A DNA stretch of 64,000 nucleotides from assembly GCA_014305285.1 (NCBI GenBank), contig JACRSG010000002.1, positions 1 to 64,000 on the forward strand, in the 5' to 3' direction. The notes beneath the pieces were generated by a model. The model was not told the DNA's origin, searched no databases, and was given only the letters and a program-made list of their open reading frames with translations. This document shows positions 47,275-57,734 of this stretch, one piece after another (position 1 is the first letter of the stretch; every line of letters starts with the position of its first letter). The translations under genes and the position numbers were made by a program. Origin of the DNA: Campylobacter jejuni (GTDB lineage Bacteria > Campylobacterota > Campylobacteria > Campylobacterales > Campylobacteraceae).

Positions 47275-48273
47275 CTATAAAAGAGCTGCTAAAGCAGTAA
47301 TTAAAAGATTTAAAACCGCTAAAGGGATTAAGATCAAATAGCACATTTTCATCACTTGATCTGGACGCAATTGCGGAAAAGCCGCTCTTGCCCAAAAATA
47401 CCAAAAGAAAATAAAACTTGATTTTACTATCATCATAATCCAGCCAGGAATAATCCAAAAGCTATTAAAGCCCCCTAAAAACAAAAGAGTTACCAAAATA
47501 GCTCCAGTTATCATAGAAGCATATTCACCTATGAAAAACATACCCCATCTTAAACCCGAGTACTCCGTTCCATAGCCCGCTACAATTTCAGCATCATTTT
47601 CTGTCAAACAAAGCGGAGTTCTATTAGTCTCTATAAATAAAGCGATTATAAAAAGCACAAAAGCTAAAGGTTGTTTAAAAATAAGCCAAGAAAAAAACCC
47701 ATCGCTTTGATAATTGTTAATATCCACCAAAGAAAAAGAACCCACAAGCATTACAATAGCAATCAAAGCCAAAGCTCCTACACTTTCATAGGAAATAATC
47801 GCTACAAGTCCTCTTGCAGCTCCTAAAATCGACCATTTATTATTACTTGCAAGTCCGCCCAAAAACACTGCATAAAAGCAAAGTCCTGAAGTACCGATTA
47901 CAAAAAGCAAAGCTACATTGATATCTGCTACTATAGGCTGAATTACCCTTCCAAACAAAGTAAATTCAGGTAACATAGGAATAGCTGCTAAAGAAACAAA
48001 AGCACAAATAGCAGAAATCAAAGGTGCTATAGCAAAAATAAATTTTTGTGAATTTGAAGGGATAATATCTTCTTTAGTAAAAAGTTTTATCATATCAGCT
48101 ACAAGTTGAATAAGCCCAAAAGGCCCTACCATATCAGGCCCTATGCGTCTTTGAAAATAGGCTAAAACCTTTCTTTCAGCATAAGTTGCAAGACCTGCTA
48201 AACTCGCAAATATTGCAATAATAATAATACATTTAATCAAAGCTTCTAAAGCAAAAAAAGCAAAATTACTCAT
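47275..48273 (-). CDS. nuoH: Complex I subunit H
   Basis: Membrane subunit lining the quinone site. 332 residues, eight helices; YAERKVLAYFQRRIGPDMVGPFG and ETNRTPLCLTENDAEIVAGYGTEYSGLRWG are conserved. It overlaps nuoG by 8 bases. Confidence 0.96.
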   Translation of the reverse strand: MSNFAFFALEALIKCIIIIAIFASLAGLATYAERKVLAYFQRRIGPDMVGPFGLIQLVADMIKLFTKEDIIPSNSQKFIFAIAPLISAICAFVSLAAIPMLPEFTLFGRVIQPIVADINVALLFVIGTSGLCFYAVFLGGLASNNKWSILGAARGLVAIISYESVGALALIAIVMLVGSFSLVDINNYQSDGFFSWLIFKQPLAFVLFIIALFIETNRTPLCLTENDAEIVAGYGTEYSGLRWGMFFIGEYASMITGAILVTLLFLGGFNSFWIIPGWIMMIVKSSFIFFWYFWARAAFPQLRPDQVMKMCYLILIPLAVLNLLITALAALL

Positions 48274-50728
48274 GGTTTGCTCCTAATTTTTCTAAATTCG
48301 CTACAACAAATCTCTCATCAAAAAAGCTTAGCGTGTCAAGTTTTTCATCAAAATACGGCAAGAAAGCTCCATTTTTTATGTCTTTATCTATACGCACACT
48401 AAGGCTTAATTCCTTATCTTTTATTTTAAGCTTTACAAGATCTTTATCTTTTAAATTTTTCTCTTTAGCTAAATTTTCACTTACACCTAAAAAAATCGCT
48501 TCATTAATCGCACTAGCACGATTTGAAAATCTGCCAAATTGATAGCTAGGATTAGCACTATAAAGTAAAATTTCATCTTCTTTTAAGCTTAAATTTTCAA
48601 AATTTGGAGAGATGAATTCTTTTTTAGCTTCTTGTTTAAAGTATTCTAAATTAAGCTCATATCCTCTTTTACACTCGCCTGCATTGGTATAAAAATTTTC
48701 TAAATGATCAAAATCAATCGGGGAAAAACCTTTATCTATAGGAAGCCTCTTGGTATAGTTTATGGTATATTCCTCATCAAAACCTAAAGCATTAGCTAAA
48801 TCATTTAAAAAATATCCCTTAAATTCTAAAGCAGCATTAGTTGGTACCACTCTTTTATCGTAATTTAAAAAACTTCCTTCTTGCTGATTTAAACTCGCAC
48901 TAGCTAAATTAGCATGTTCTTCATAAGAAAAAGTAAAATCACCCTTTTCATTATAGCCTAAAGTCTTGCCTTCTTGTGCATTTTTATCTAAATCACAAAT
49001 CATAGCTACGCCTAAGGTATTTGTATGCGTAGGATTTAAAAAGACTTTAAAAGGCGTGGTACTTTGGATCAAAGCAAGTAATTTAGCAAGCTTTTTCGCA
49101 TTTTTGTGAAAATAAAAATCACTCCCTATAATAAGAGTAAAATTTGCTTTTTTAAGCAATAAATCTTCTAATTTATCTTCATCTATGCCTAAATTTTTAG
49201 CAAAAACAGAACGTTGTACTTCTATAATTTTTTTCACTTTTTTAGGTACGACTTTTTTTACTTCTTTTTGGATTTCATTGCCTTCTTCGTCTTTTTCCAT
49301 AACTTGTTCTACAATTTCTTCGTTGATACTTTCTTCTATTTCTTTATTTTCACTAACAAAAAACTCTGCTAAATTGGTTTTAATACCTTCATCTTGACTG
49401 AATTTTTGAAGTAAAAAATATAAAATTTGCTCTTCATCGCCACTTTTATGAGTGTGTGAAATAAAATTTTTAGAATATTTTGCTATACCCACATCCTCCA
49501 TAGGATGCAAATAAAGCCCTGAGCCTTTATTCATCACTAAAGCGTTATTGATTTTATAACTAAGCGTTGGAGCATCATATCTTAAAAGCATTCCAGCAAC
49601 AACCAAAAAATCACTTTTTGTTATATCTTGGGTATTGGCACTATAAAACTCTCCAGAATTAGCGATAAATTCTTGTAAAAATTCTTTAAATTTCAAAGCT
49701 TCTTCATTGATTAAAGAAAGATTAAATTTCTTTTTTAAATTTTGTAAAATCAAAGCTTCTTCATTGGTAATAAAACTATTAAATTTAATGTTTTTAATTT
49801 CATTTTTCTCAAAAAGCTCCACAAGTTCTTCAAAGGCTTTTTCATCTTTATCTGCTTCATTTTGTGTATCAAAAGCAAATCTTGCAGCCTTATTTAAACT
49901 CGCAAAGGCAAAATCATTACTCACACGGTAAATTTTTTCTTTTTGATTGCTAATACCACTTTGCTTAATATCATAATACATCAGCTCACAATCACTTGAA
50001 TGCGGATTTGAAGCAGGGATTCTTTTAAGCTCCCAAATATTTGAAGTGTATTGAAATTTCGAACCTATCAAAGCTCCTGTTGGACACACGCTTGTACATT
50101 CTCCGCAAAATGAACAATCAAGCGTATCACCATTTGTAGGACCTATCAAACTTTTTTGGAATTTAGTCCAAATCGCATAAGCATCTTTTCCCATGCTCTC
50201 TTTAAAGCTATTATCCACACTATCGCCGCCACGAGGAACAGTTTTTAAAGCACTTTCACCTATCTTATCCTTACAAACTGTAATACAACGCTCACACACT
50301 ATGCAAAGTGCGGGATCGTAATTAATCATTCCCCAATGTTTATGAGGTTTATGCGTGTCTTTAATCCAATGTTTTTGAACATTTACACGGCTTTTATGGG
50401 TGAAATTTTGCAATTCACACTCACCTGATTTATCGCAAACTCCACATTCTAAAGGATGATTGATGCAATAAGCTTGCATGATCTCATTTCTTTCATCCCA
50501 AAGATTTTGCAAATCACTTTCTACAACCATACCCTCTTTTGCTTTAGTATTGCAAGAATATACCTTTTTACCATCAGTCTCAACCATACACATACGACAA
50601 GCCAAAGTAGGACTACAGCCTGAAAGATAGCAAATCGCTGGGATAAAAATATCATTTCTTCTTGCTATATTTAAAATATATTCGCCTTCTTCAAAGGCGC
50701 AATCTATACCATTAATCTTAACTGTCAT
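48266..50728 (-). CDS. nuoG: Complex I subunit G (Fe-S subunit)
   Basis: Fe-S relay subunit. An N-terminal [2Fe-2S] domain with CYLSGCSPTLACRMCMVE is followed by a His-Cys motif region (HPLECGVCDKSGECELQ) and ferredoxin-like motifs (CIVCERCITVCKDK, CSFCGECTSVCPTG). The rest is a degenerate molybdopterin-type domain. It contains a highly charged insert (about 460-510: EESINEEIVEQVMEKDEEGN) that looks unlike a folded domain. 820 residues. Confidence 0.93.
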   Translation of the reverse strand: MTVKINGIDCAFEEGEYILNIARRNDIFIPAICYLSGCSPTLACRMCMVETDGKKVYSCNTKAKEGMVVESDLQNLWDERNEIMQAYCINHPLECGVCDKSGECELQNFTHKSRVNVQKHWIKDTHKPHKHWGMINYDPALCIVCERCITVCKDKIGESALKTVPRGGDSVDNSFKESMGKDAYAIWTKFQKSLIGPTNGDTLDCSFCGECTSVCPTGALIGSKFQYTSNIWELKRIPASNPHSSDCELMYYDIKQSGISNQKEKIYRVSNDFAFASLNKAARFAFDTQNEADKDEKAFEELVELFEKNEIKNIKFNSFITNEEALILQNLKKKFNLSLINEEALKFKEFLQEFIANSGEFYSANTQDITKSDFLVVAGMLLRYDAPTLSYKINNALVMNKGSGLYLHPMEDVGIAKYSKNFISHTHKSGDEEQILYFLLQKFSQDEGIKTNLAEFFVSENKEIEESINEEIVEQVMEKDEEGNEIQKEVKKVVPKKVKKIIEVQRSVFAKNLGIDEDKLEDLLLKKANFTLIIGSDFYFHKNAKKLAKLLALIQSTTPFKVFLNPTHTNTLGVAMICDLDKNAQEGKTLGYNEKGDFTFSYEEHANLASASLNQQEGSFLNYDKRVVPTNAALEFKGYFLNDLANALGFDEEYTINYTKRLPIDKGFSPIDFDHLENFYTNAGECKRGYELNLEYFKQEAKKEFISPNFENLSLKEDEILLYSANPSYQFGRFSNRASAINEAIFLGVSENLAKEKNLKDKDLVKLKIKDKELSLSVRIDKDIKNGAFLPYFDEKLDTLSFFDERFVVANLEKLGANHE

Positions 50729-51417
50729 TTTGCTTCCTTTATGCGAATTGGAGTAAAATCAAAACCATTATTTTCATAATTTAAAAAAGCTATAGTGCCT
50801 TGTAAATTTTCATCCAAACAAAGCTTGATTTTAAGGCTAAAATCTTTAGTCAAAATTTCAACTTCACTTTGATCTTTGCATTTTGCAATTTGTAAAAATT
50901 GCTTTGAACAATGTAAATTTTTATCTTGTAAATTTGCTCTAAAAAGCACTAAACCATCATAATTATCTAGTTCTTTTAAAGTACTTAAGGTTGCTTTTTT
51001 AAAATCGCATTCCTTTTCATCGCTATCTAAAATCTTTAGCCCATATTTTACACTTAAAAAATTCAAAAAATATTTAATATTTTCACTATCTTTATAAGAA
51101 TGGATATTTTTATCTATGATTAAATACTTAGCCTCTTTTAAAAAAGCAAGCACTTCTGCCGCTTCTTCCTCTCCAAAACAAGACTCAGCACTTAAATATC
51201 CTTCATCTAAATCACAAAATTGTCCTTCATCGCTTAATTTACAAAGCAAAGCCAAAACAAAACTTAAACTTGCAATTTCACATTTGTAAAATTTAGTTTT
51301 TAAATTTTTATCTTCCAAACAAGAAATATTAATGCTATTTACGCCTATTTTTTCACATAAATTTTCGTTTTTAAGGCTTGGCATATCTAAAAAACAAAGA
51401 GCATTATCATAAATCAT
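50725..51417 (-). CDS. Accessory complex I protein in the nuoF position (Cj1574c-type)
   Basis: Lies where nuoF stands in other bacteria but shows no FMN- or NADH-binding motif and no Fe-S cysteine pattern. The start chosen is ATG 51417 ([19 protein letters not shown]), preceded by AAGGAGAG and overlapping the previous stop. 230 residues. C. jejuni complex I is reported to take electrons from flavodoxin, not NADH, with this gene product required (Weerakoon and Olson, as I recall). The exact biochemical role is not visible in sequence. Confidence 0.85.
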   Translation of the reverse strand: MIYDNALCFLDMPSLKNENLCEKIGVNSINISCLEDKNLKTKFYKCEIASLSFVLALLCKLSDEGQFCDLDEGYLSAESCFGEEEAAEVLAFLKEAKYLIIDKNIHSYKDSENIKYFLNFLSVKYGLKILDSDEKECDFKKATLSTLKELDNYDGLVLFRANLQDKNLHCSKQFLQIAKCKDQSEVEILTKDFSLKIKLCLDENLQGTIAFLNYENNGFDFTPIRIKEAK

Positions 51418-51641
51418 ACTCTCTCCTTTTTTATAACAATAGTCCAATCCACTTGATTAAATTTCAAAGAATTTAAAAGCTCGCAACCTTGCTCTTTTAC
51501 AAAAGAGAAACTTTTTTCAACAGGAGAAAAATCGCTGATTTCAAAAAGTACCACCAAAACCTCACCTTGTTTTGCTTCTTTTATGATTTGTGCTAAATCT
51601 TCAAAAAGCTCTTTGCTTTTTCTTAAATCTACTCTTCTCAT
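51414..51641 (-). CDS. Small accessory protein in the nuoE position (Cj1575c-type)
   Basis: A 75-residue protein between nuoD and the Cj1574c-type gene, where nuoE would be expected. No NuoE [2Fe-2S] cysteines occur. It begins [20 protein letters not shown] and overlaps both neighbours by 4 bases, so it is expressed with the operon. Function unknown; presumably part of the alternative electron-input module. Confidence 0.85.
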   Translation of the reverse strand: MRRVDLRKSKELFEDLAQIIKEAKQGEVLVVLFEISDFSPVEKSFSFVKEQGCELLNSLKFNQVDWTIVIKKERV

Positions 51642-52864
51642 CGATCTATCTCACCTAAAACTATATTTACATTACCCATAATGGCTACAACATCAGCCAG
51701 ATAAGTACCCACAAGCATTTCTTCAAAAAACGCACAATGCCAATAACTAGGCGTTCTAGCCTTTAAACGATAAGGTCTTCCTGTACCATCACTATGGATA
51801 AAAAAGCCGAGCTCGCCTTTTGGACTTTCAGTAGGTACATAAACTTCGCCTTTAGGAGGTTTTAAACCTTGAGTGATTAGAACAAAATGCTGCATTAAAG
51901 AATAATTCTGCGTTAAAATTTGTTCCTTTGAAGCGCTTACATACTCAGGATGCGTAGCTAAAATTTCAGGCGGAGTATCTTTATAAAGCGTAGCACATTG
52001 TCTAAGGATTTTCAAACTTTCACGAAATTCTTGCATATAAACTTTATACCTTGCATAAGAATCTCCTTGTGTAGCATAAGGTACACCAAATTCGACTTCA
52101 TTATAAAGTAAATAAGGCTCTTCTTTGCGTATATCGTATTTTATACCGCTCCCTCTTAGCATCACACCTGTACAACCCCAATTTAAGGCTTGCTCTTTAG
52201 TAACTACACCTACATTTTCAGTTCTTAAACGCCAAATTCTATTATCATCTAAAAGATCTTCATAATCTTTTAAATCATTTGGAAATTTATCGCAAAATGC
52301 AAGCATTTCTTCTAAATAATTCTCAGGTAAATCAAGCATCACCCCGCCTATTCTCATAGAAGAATGCGTAAGTCTTGCCCCGCAATATTTTTCTATCAAA
52401 TCCAAAACATACTCACGTTCTCTAAAACAATACAAAAACACACTCATCGCACCAATATCAAGTGCATGAGTAGCAAGCCAAAGCAAATGTGATGCAATGC
52501 GATTTAATTCTAAAAGTATCATGCGTATCACTGCAGCACGGCGTGGAATGTCTAAACCACAAAGCTTTTCAACCGCTGCACAATAAGCATAATTATTCGC
52601 TGAAGCTGCGATATAGTCCATTCTATCAGTAGTAGGAATAAACTCTTGATAAATCATATTTTCAGCCATTTTTTCCATACCACGATGCATATAACCTATA
52701 CAAGGACGCGCTTTTACAATTTGCTCTCCATCAAGCTCTAAAATAAGGCGTAAATTTCCATGTGCTGAAGGGTGTTGAGGGCCTAAATTGATAATCATTT
52801 TTGAGTCTTCTTGCTCAAAACCTATATTTTCATAATAAGGTTTTAACTTGCTAGGAATTTGCAT
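51638..52864 (-). CDS. nuoD: Complex I subunit D (49 kDa)
   Basis: Quinone-binding subunit. 408 residues with [21 protein letters not shown] near the N-terminus and the quinone-site His region, [11 protein letters not shown], and [21 protein letters not shown] near the end. Separate from NuoC, unlike the fused E. coli NuoCD. Confidence 0.97.
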   Translation of the reverse strand: MQIPSKLKPYYENIGFEQEDSKMIINLGPQHPSAHGNLRLILELDGEQIVKARPCIGYMHRGMEKMAENMIYQEFIPTTDRMDYIAASANNYAYCAAVEKLCGLDIPRRAAVIRMILLELNRIASHLLWLATHALDIGAMSVFLYCFREREYVLDLIEKYCGARLTHSSMRIGGVMLDLPENYLEEMLAFCDKFPNDLKDYEDLLDDNRIWRLRTENVGVVTKEQALNWGCTGVMLRGSGIKYDIRKEEPYLLYNEVEFGVPYATQGDSYARYKVYMQEFRESLKILRQCATLYKDTPPEILATHPEYVSASKEQILTQNYSLMQHFVLITQGLKPPKGEVYVPTESPKGELGFFIHSDGTGRPYRLKARTPSYWHCAFFEEMLVGTYLADVVAIMGNVNIVLGEIDR

Positions 52865-52865
52865 T

Positions 52866-53657
52866 TTAACGCCTTTTCTCTAAAATTTTTGCTTCATCAC
52901 GTTTTACTTTTTTTACAAAAGCCACGCCTTCATCTTCTTGGTATTCTTGTTTAAAGGAAATTTCCTTCTTTTGGCCACATTTTGGCACTTCATGATAAAG
53001 TCTTGCAAAATTTAATGTATCTTTATCATCAACAAAACCAGAATCTCTTTGTTCTTCGCCCACTACTTCACGATATTCTTTGCCAAAAATTTTATCAATC
53101 TCATACCATCTTGCAAATTCATCGCCCTTTAAAGGATAAGTTTTTAAAAGCGGATGTCCAAACCAATCATCAGGCATTAAAATACGTTTTAAATTTGGAT
53201 GATTTATGATAAAAATTCCAAACATATCATAAATTTCTCTCTCACTCCAATTTGCCCCTTTAAAAACATGAGCCACACTTTGCAAACGCTCTTTTGCACC
53301 TACAAAAGTTTTTATTCTCACTCTTAATTTTTTTTCTAAATTTAAAAGCTGATAAAACACTTCAAAACTATTTTTATCTGCTATAAAATCAATAGCACTT
53401 GCTTCTGTAAAACTTAAATAACCTAAAGTTTTAAGCATTTGCAAGGTTTTAACATTGTCTTCTTTTTCAATTTCTATTACCCAAAAATCAAGCTCTACAA
53501 AGGAATTTAAAATTTCTACTTGAGTTTTTAAAACTTCAAAATCATCTTTAAAAATACTTTCATTAACATCAGATTTTACAGTATGTGGCGCGTGATAAAA
53601 TCTATCTTTGTAATAATTTTGAGTTTGAGCATTTTTTTTATCGCTATACTTTCTCAT
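52866..53657 (-). CDS. nuoC: Complex I subunit C (30 kDa)
   Basis: Hydrophilic-arm structural subunit. 263 residues with the signature [29 protein letters not shown] (about 145-173). A polar N-terminal extension ([15 protein letters not shown]) precedes the domain, and a C-terminal tail of charged residues follows. The stop of nuoB overlaps the start. Confidence 0.95.
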   Translation of the reverse strand: MRKYSDKKNAQTQNYYKDRFYHAPHTVKSDVNESIFKDDFEVLKTQVEILNSFVELDFWVIEIEKEDNVKTLQMLKTLGYLSFTEASAIDFIADKNSFEVFYQLLNLEKKLRVRIKTFVGAKERLQSVAHVFKGANWSEREIYDMFGIFIINHPNLKRILMPDDWFGHPLLKTYPLKGDEFARWYEIDKIFGKEYREVVGEEQRDSGFVDDKDTLNFARLYHEVPKCGQKKEISFKQEYQEDEGVAFVKKVKRDEAKILEKRR

Positions 53658-54160
53658 TATACCAACCTTTTAGGTGCGATTTTACGACTTGCTTTTTCTT
53701 TGCGGATCTTTTTTTGCAAAATCATCAAAGCAAACTGAAAACTTTCTGGACGTGGAGCACAGCCTGGCACATAAATATCTACAGGTATAATTCTATCCAC
53801 TCCTTGAACGGTAGAATAAGTATTAAACATACCCCCTGTATTAGCACAACTTCCCATAGAAATCACCCATTTAGGATCAGGCATTTGATCATAAAGTCTT
53901 CTTGTAAATTCAGCGTGCTTTTTACACAAAGTTCCTGCAATAATCATCACTTCACTATGGCGTGGTGAAGCTCTAAAAATCGTTCCAAATCTATCAAAAT
54001 CATATCTTGAACCTCCAGCTGCCATCATCTCAATTGCACAACAGGCGAGTCCATAAGATAAAGCCCATAAAGAATTACTTCTACCCCATTGAACTAGTTT
54101 ATCAACACTTGTTAAAACTACGGGCAAACCACTTGCATAATTTACTTGATGCTCTGCCAT
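53657..54160 (-). CDS. nuoB: Complex I subunit B (N2 cluster)
   Basis: Holds the terminal [4Fe-4S] cluster N2. [16 protein letters not shown] (about 34-49) supplies the adjacent cysteines, with further ligands in [12 protein letters not shown] and [10 protein letters not shown]. 167 residues. It overlaps nuoA by 19 bases. Confidence 0.97.
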   Translation of the reverse strand: MAEHQVNYASGLPVVLTSVDKLVQWGRSNSLWALSYGLACCAIEMMAAGGSRYDFDRFGTIFRASPRHSEVMIIAGTLCKKHAEFTRRLYDQMPDPKWVISMGSCANTGGMFNTYSTVQGVDRIIPVDIYVPGCAPRPESFQFALMILQKKIRKEKASRKIAPKRLV

Positions 54161-54531
54161 GCAAACGCTCCTTTTTTATAAGCATATAAAAATCCAACTC
54201 CTAAAAGTACAATAAAAACAAAAACTTCTAAAAGCCCAAACCAACCTAAATCTTTAAAAATCAAAGCCCAAGGAAATAAAAACACCACTTCTATATCCAA
54301 AAGTATAAAGATTAAGGCGATGATGAAAAATTGAGAGTTAATTTTGTTAGCTTGTTTAACAGGAATAGGACCACATTCATAGATCCCAAGCCCTAATTTT
54401 TTGCGATTCTTTGCGGCAAAATTATTACCGATTTTTGAAGCTAAAAAAACCAGTCCAAAAAAAATAATACTAGCAAGCACTAGCATTAAAAAAACACCAA
54501 AATAAGGATGCGAAGCATCTATATGAGACAT
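54142..54531 (-). CDS. nuoA: Complex I subunit A
   Basis: Three-helix membrane subunit and first gene of the nuo operon. [39 protein letters not shown] is the conserved core, in the usual order. 129 residues; AAGGAGAA lies just before the ATG. Confidence 0.96.
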   Translation of the reverse strand: MSHIDASHPYFGVFLMLVLASIIFFGLVFLASKIGNNFAAKNRKKLGLGIYECGPIPVKQANKINSQFFIIALIFILLDIEVVFLFPWALIFKDLGWFGLLEVFVFIVLLGVGFLYAYKKGAFAWQSIK

Positions 54532-54595
54532 TTATTCTCCTTTTTTAAAGCACTTTAATCACTCCACAACAAAAATTAAATTTACACTTTTCTTT

Positions 54596-54601
54596 ATTTT
54601 A
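54596..54601 (-). promoter_or_regulatory. Predicted -10 element for the nuo operon
   Basis: TAAAAT on the minus strand, about 65 bases upstream of nuoA, in the 112-base gap after nikV. An intergenic promoter is required since the next gene upstream on the chromosome is nikV in the same direction, which may also read through. Confidence 0.4.
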
Positions 54602-54643
54602 CTCTAAACTTTCTATATTGAAACTTATATTAAAAAATATTTT

Positions 54644-55309
54644 TTAAAGTTTTAATTTTTTATGATTAAATTTATAAAAAAGATCACTTTGATGGGTTAT
54701 AAATATATAAGAAATATTATTTTTTTGCTGATAGTCATATAAAAAAGTTAAAATTTCTTTAGAGGTTTTAATATCAAGTGCGGAAGTAATTTCATCTAAA
54801 ATTAACAATTTAGGATTTAAAACCAAAGCACGGATAAGCCCTACACGCATCGCTTCTCCTCCACTTAACTCATAAGGTTTTTGTTTTAAAATTTGTTTTT
54901 TTAAACTAAAAAAATCAAAAAATTCTAAAATCAAGTCATCATTCTTTTGTAAATTAAAATTTTCCAAACCATCTTGTATAAGATTTTTGATTTTTTTATA
55001 AGGGTTTAAAGCCATTTTTTGATCTTGAAAACAATACTGAATTTCCTTTCTTAAAAGCCTTTGTTTGTTTTTATCAAGCTTGTGTAAGTTAAGATTTTCA
55101 TACCACACCTCACCCTTACTTGGATCTTCCAAAAAACAAAGAATTCTAGCCAATGTGCTTTTACCTGCACCACTTTTACCCAAAATCATTAAATTGTCAT
55201 TTTCATTTAAAGAAAAATTGACATTATCAAAAATAATATATCTTTCTTTTTTTAAATACCAATGCTTTTTAAGCTCATAAAACTTACTTAAATTACAAAC
55301 TTTAAGCAT
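54644..55309 (-). CDS. nikV: Nickel ABC transporter ATP-binding protein NikV-like
   Basis: ATPase of a peptide/nickel importer. Walker A GKSGAGKST (about 44-52), signature LSGGEAMRVG, Walker B LLILDEITSALD and a switch His in FITHQSD are present. 221 residues, short for an OppF-type protein. It overlaps NikW by 8 bases. The NikZYXWV assignment is from position and literature memory. Confidence 0.85.
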   Translation of the reverse strand: MLKVCNLSKFYELKKHWYLKKERYIIFDNVNFSLNENDNLMILGKSGAGKSTLARILCFLEDPSKGEVWYENLNLHKLDKNKQRLLRKEIQYCFQDQKMALNPYKKIKNLIQDGLENFNLQKNDDLILEFFDFFSLKKQILKQKPYELSGGEAMRVGLIRALVLNPKLLILDEITSALDIKTSKEILTFLYDYQQKNNISYIFITHQSDLFYKFNHKKLKL

Positions 55310-56012
55310 TACAATACCTTAAAAACTCATCTAAACTATACAAATTTGAACTATTTTTTTCTAGTATAAGAATTTCATCTGCTAAAGAATTCGCTAAATT
55401 TAAATCATGAGTGATGCAAACTAAGGCTGTGTTATTTTTTAATTCTTCTAAAATCGATATAATCTTAGAAGCGTTTTCTTTATCCAAAGAAGCTGTGATT
55501 TCATCACAAATTAAAATTTGGGGTTGATTTAATAATGCCAAAGCTAGGCTCACCCTTCTTGCCATACCCAAACTTAATTCATTAACATAAGAATGCCACA
55601 AACGATCAAGATTTTCAAATCCTAATTTTTGAAAATAAGAAAAAGCGTAATCTTTTCTTTCTTTTTGTTTTAATTTTGTATGAGTTTTTAAAACAAGATG
55701 ACATAAATTTCCAATATCCAAATAAGGATAAAGACTAAGCTCTGCATCTTGCAAAACAAGTGCTGCCTTAGAACGAAAATCTCTAAGTTCTTCTTTGTTA
55801 AAATTAAAAATACAAGAATTATGAAAACTTAATTCATCAAAACTTATTGTGAAATTAGAATCTAAAAGTCTTACCAAAGCTTTTCCTAACAAACTTTTGC
55901 CCACTCCACTTTGTCCTAGTATCATTAAAGTTTTACCTGTTTTTATATCTAAATTAATATCCTTAAGCAATAAATTATTTTTCAAACTGATATTTAAATT
56001 TCTTACCTTCAA
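55302..56012 (-). CDS. nikW: Nickel ABC transporter ATP-binding protein NikW-like
   Basis: Second ATPase of the importer, OppD-like. Walker A GQSGVGKSL, the unusual signature ELSLGMARRVSLA (the normal LSGGQ is altered to LSLGM) and Walker B ILICDEITASLD are seen. No ATG is available. TTG at 56012 overlaps the NikX stop in a TTGA arrangement and is chosen; the frame also has TTG at 56027. About 236 residues. Confidence 0.82.
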   Translation of the reverse strand: MKVRNLNISLKNNLLLKDINLDIKTGKTLMILGQSGVGKSLLGKALVRLLDSNFTISFDELSFHNSCIFNFNKEELRDFRSKAALVLQDAELSLYPYLDIGNLCHLVLKTHTKLKQKERKDYAFSYFQKLGFENLDRLWHSYVNELSLGMARRVSLALALLNQPQILICDEITASLDKENASKIISILEELKNNTALVCITHDLNLANSLADEILILEKNSSNLYSLDEFLRYCNA

Positions 56013-56803
56013 GATCTTATACCCCAAATTTTTTGTAAAAAATTACCCAACCATAAAAGAGGCAAAAACAACAAAAGCAAGCTTAAAAGTGGAAAAAGTA
56101 TCATCCACCAAGCGCCTATAAAAACTGCTTTTGAAGACTCACTCAAAAGAGTACCTAAAGTTGGAATTTCAAATCCTAAACCCAGTCCAAAAAAACTCAA
56201 AGTGGCTTCTGTGGCTATAGCATGAACGATATTAAATATAAAAAGTGTAAAAATCAGTGTTTTTAAAGCAGGTATTAAATCTTTAAAAAAAGCTCTAAAT
56301 TTAGTTCTTCCAAGCACTATATTTGCTTTGTAAAAATCTAAATTTTCAAGTCTTTTTAATTCACTTTCTATAATTCTTGCTATGAAACACCAATGAATTA
56401 AAGCGATTAAAAAAATCATCAAAAACACATCAGAAGTTATCATACTTTGAAAAAACATCATAAGTAAAAAAGCAGGCAAGGCTAAAAAAAACTCTAAAAT
56501 ACGCATCCAAAAAACATAAAAAAAACATCGTGCCAAAAACAAATAACAAAAAGCAAAGATAATAGACAATAAAGATCCACCAACACCTATAATCAAAGAA
56601 TTTCTCAAAGCAAAAAGCAAACGAGAAAACAAATCCCTGCCTAAAAAATCAGTCCCTAAAATATAAGTAAAATTAGGAGCTTGATGCAAATTTTCTAAAT
56701 GAGTGCTTAAAATATCAAAGGGGGCTAAAAAAGGTGCAAACAAGGCACATAAAAACAAAAAAATTAAAGGTGCAAGAATGATAAGAAATTTAAACAAAAT
56801 CAA
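56009..56803 (-). CDS. nikX: Nickel ABC transporter permease NikX-like
   Basis: DppC-type permease. 264 residues with N-terminal anchor, FILGTDFLGRDLFSRLLFALRNSLIIG-type entry (about 48-74) and the EAA loop region near LDFYKANIVLGRTKFRAFFKDLIP. It overlaps NikY by 14 bases and NikW by about 4. Confidence 0.85.
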   Translation of the reverse strand: MILFKFLIILAPLIFLFLCALFAPFLAPFDILSTHLENLHQAPNFTYILGTDFLGRDLFSRLLFALRNSLIIGVGGSLLSIIFAFCYLFLARCFFYVFWMRILEFFLALPAFLLMMFFQSMITSDVFLMIFLIALIHWCFIARIIESELKRLENLDFYKANIVLGRTKFRAFFKDLIPALKTLIFTLFIFNIVHAIATEATLSFFGLGLGFEIPTLGTLLSESSKAVFIGAWWMILFPLLSLLLLFLPLLWLGNFLQKIWGIRS

Positions 56804-57734
56804 GCCTTCTTAATCTAGGATTTAAAATCCTAGCTACAATATCACTTAAAAATGTAAAAAATGCTGCAAGCAAAACGCTAAAAAATATAAGTGCAAGTAC
56901 AACAGGATAATCTTTAAAAATAATACCTTTAAAAAGCAAAGATCCAAGTCCCTCGTAAGCAAAGACACTTTCTACCACATAAGTCCCCATCATAAAACTT
57001 AAAGCACTCCCACCAAAATAAGCCACAATAGGACTTAAAGAATATTTCAAAACTAAAAAATAAATATCTTTCTCCCTTAAAGCTCTAGCGTATAAATTTT
57101 GAATAAAAATTTGAGAAAAACTTTCATTGATAAAATTTCTAGCAATCCTTAAAAATAACGCCAAATGTGATAAAACGAGCACCAAAACAGGCAAAATCAA
57201 ATGCTCTAAACGATTTAAAAAATGATCTTCAAAGCCTATATCACTACTTCCCATGACAGGCAAAATTTTCCAAAAAATTCCAAAAATCAAAACAAACAAT
57301 AAAGCCAAAACAAAAGGAGGTAAAGCAAAAAAATTAAAAGCTAAAAAAGTAATGATTTTATCTATAAAACTTTCTTTATAATAATATCCCAAAAGTGCCA
57401 AAAAAACACTGAGTAAAAATAAAAGCATTAAGGCGCTAAAACCCAAAATCAAAGTATTAAAAATTCTTTCTTTGATAAGCTTTAAAACACTTTCTCCGCT
57501 TAAAAAAGAAACTCCTAAATCCCCTTTTAAAGCCTTAAAAAGCCAAATTTTATACTGCTCTAGCAAAGGCTTATCAAGCCCTAAATTTTGTTCTATTCTT
57601 TGAACCAATTCTTTACTTTGTGAATTAACTCCATTAGCATAAGCTATACCGCCTTTGCTAAAATAAAGTAAAACAAAACATAAAAAAGTGCTAAAAAATG
57701 CTATGAAAATACTAAAAACTAAGCGTTTTAGCAC
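56790..57734 (-). CDS. nikY: Nickel ABC transporter permease NikY-like
   Basis: DppB-type permease. 314 residues, six helices; the N-terminal region FLSGESVLKLIKERIFNTLILG and the EAA loop RNFINESFSQIFIQNLYARALREKD are typical. Start overlaps the nikZ stop by one base. Confidence 0.86.
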   Translation of the reverse strand: MLKRLVFSIFIAFFSTFLCFVLLYFSKGGIAYANGVNSQSKELVQRIEQNLGLDKPLLEQYKIWLFKALKGDLGVSFLSGESVLKLIKERIFNTLILGFSALMLLFLLSVFLALLGYYYKESFIDKIITFLAFNFFALPPFVLALLFVLIFGIFWKILPVMGSSDIGFEDHFLNRLEHLILPVLVLVLSHLALFLRIARNFINESFSQIFIQNLYARALREKDIYFLVLKYSLSPIVAYFGGSALSFMMGTYVVESVFAYEGLGSLLFKGIIFKDYPVVLALIFFSVLLAAFFTFLSDIVARILNPRLRRLDFV

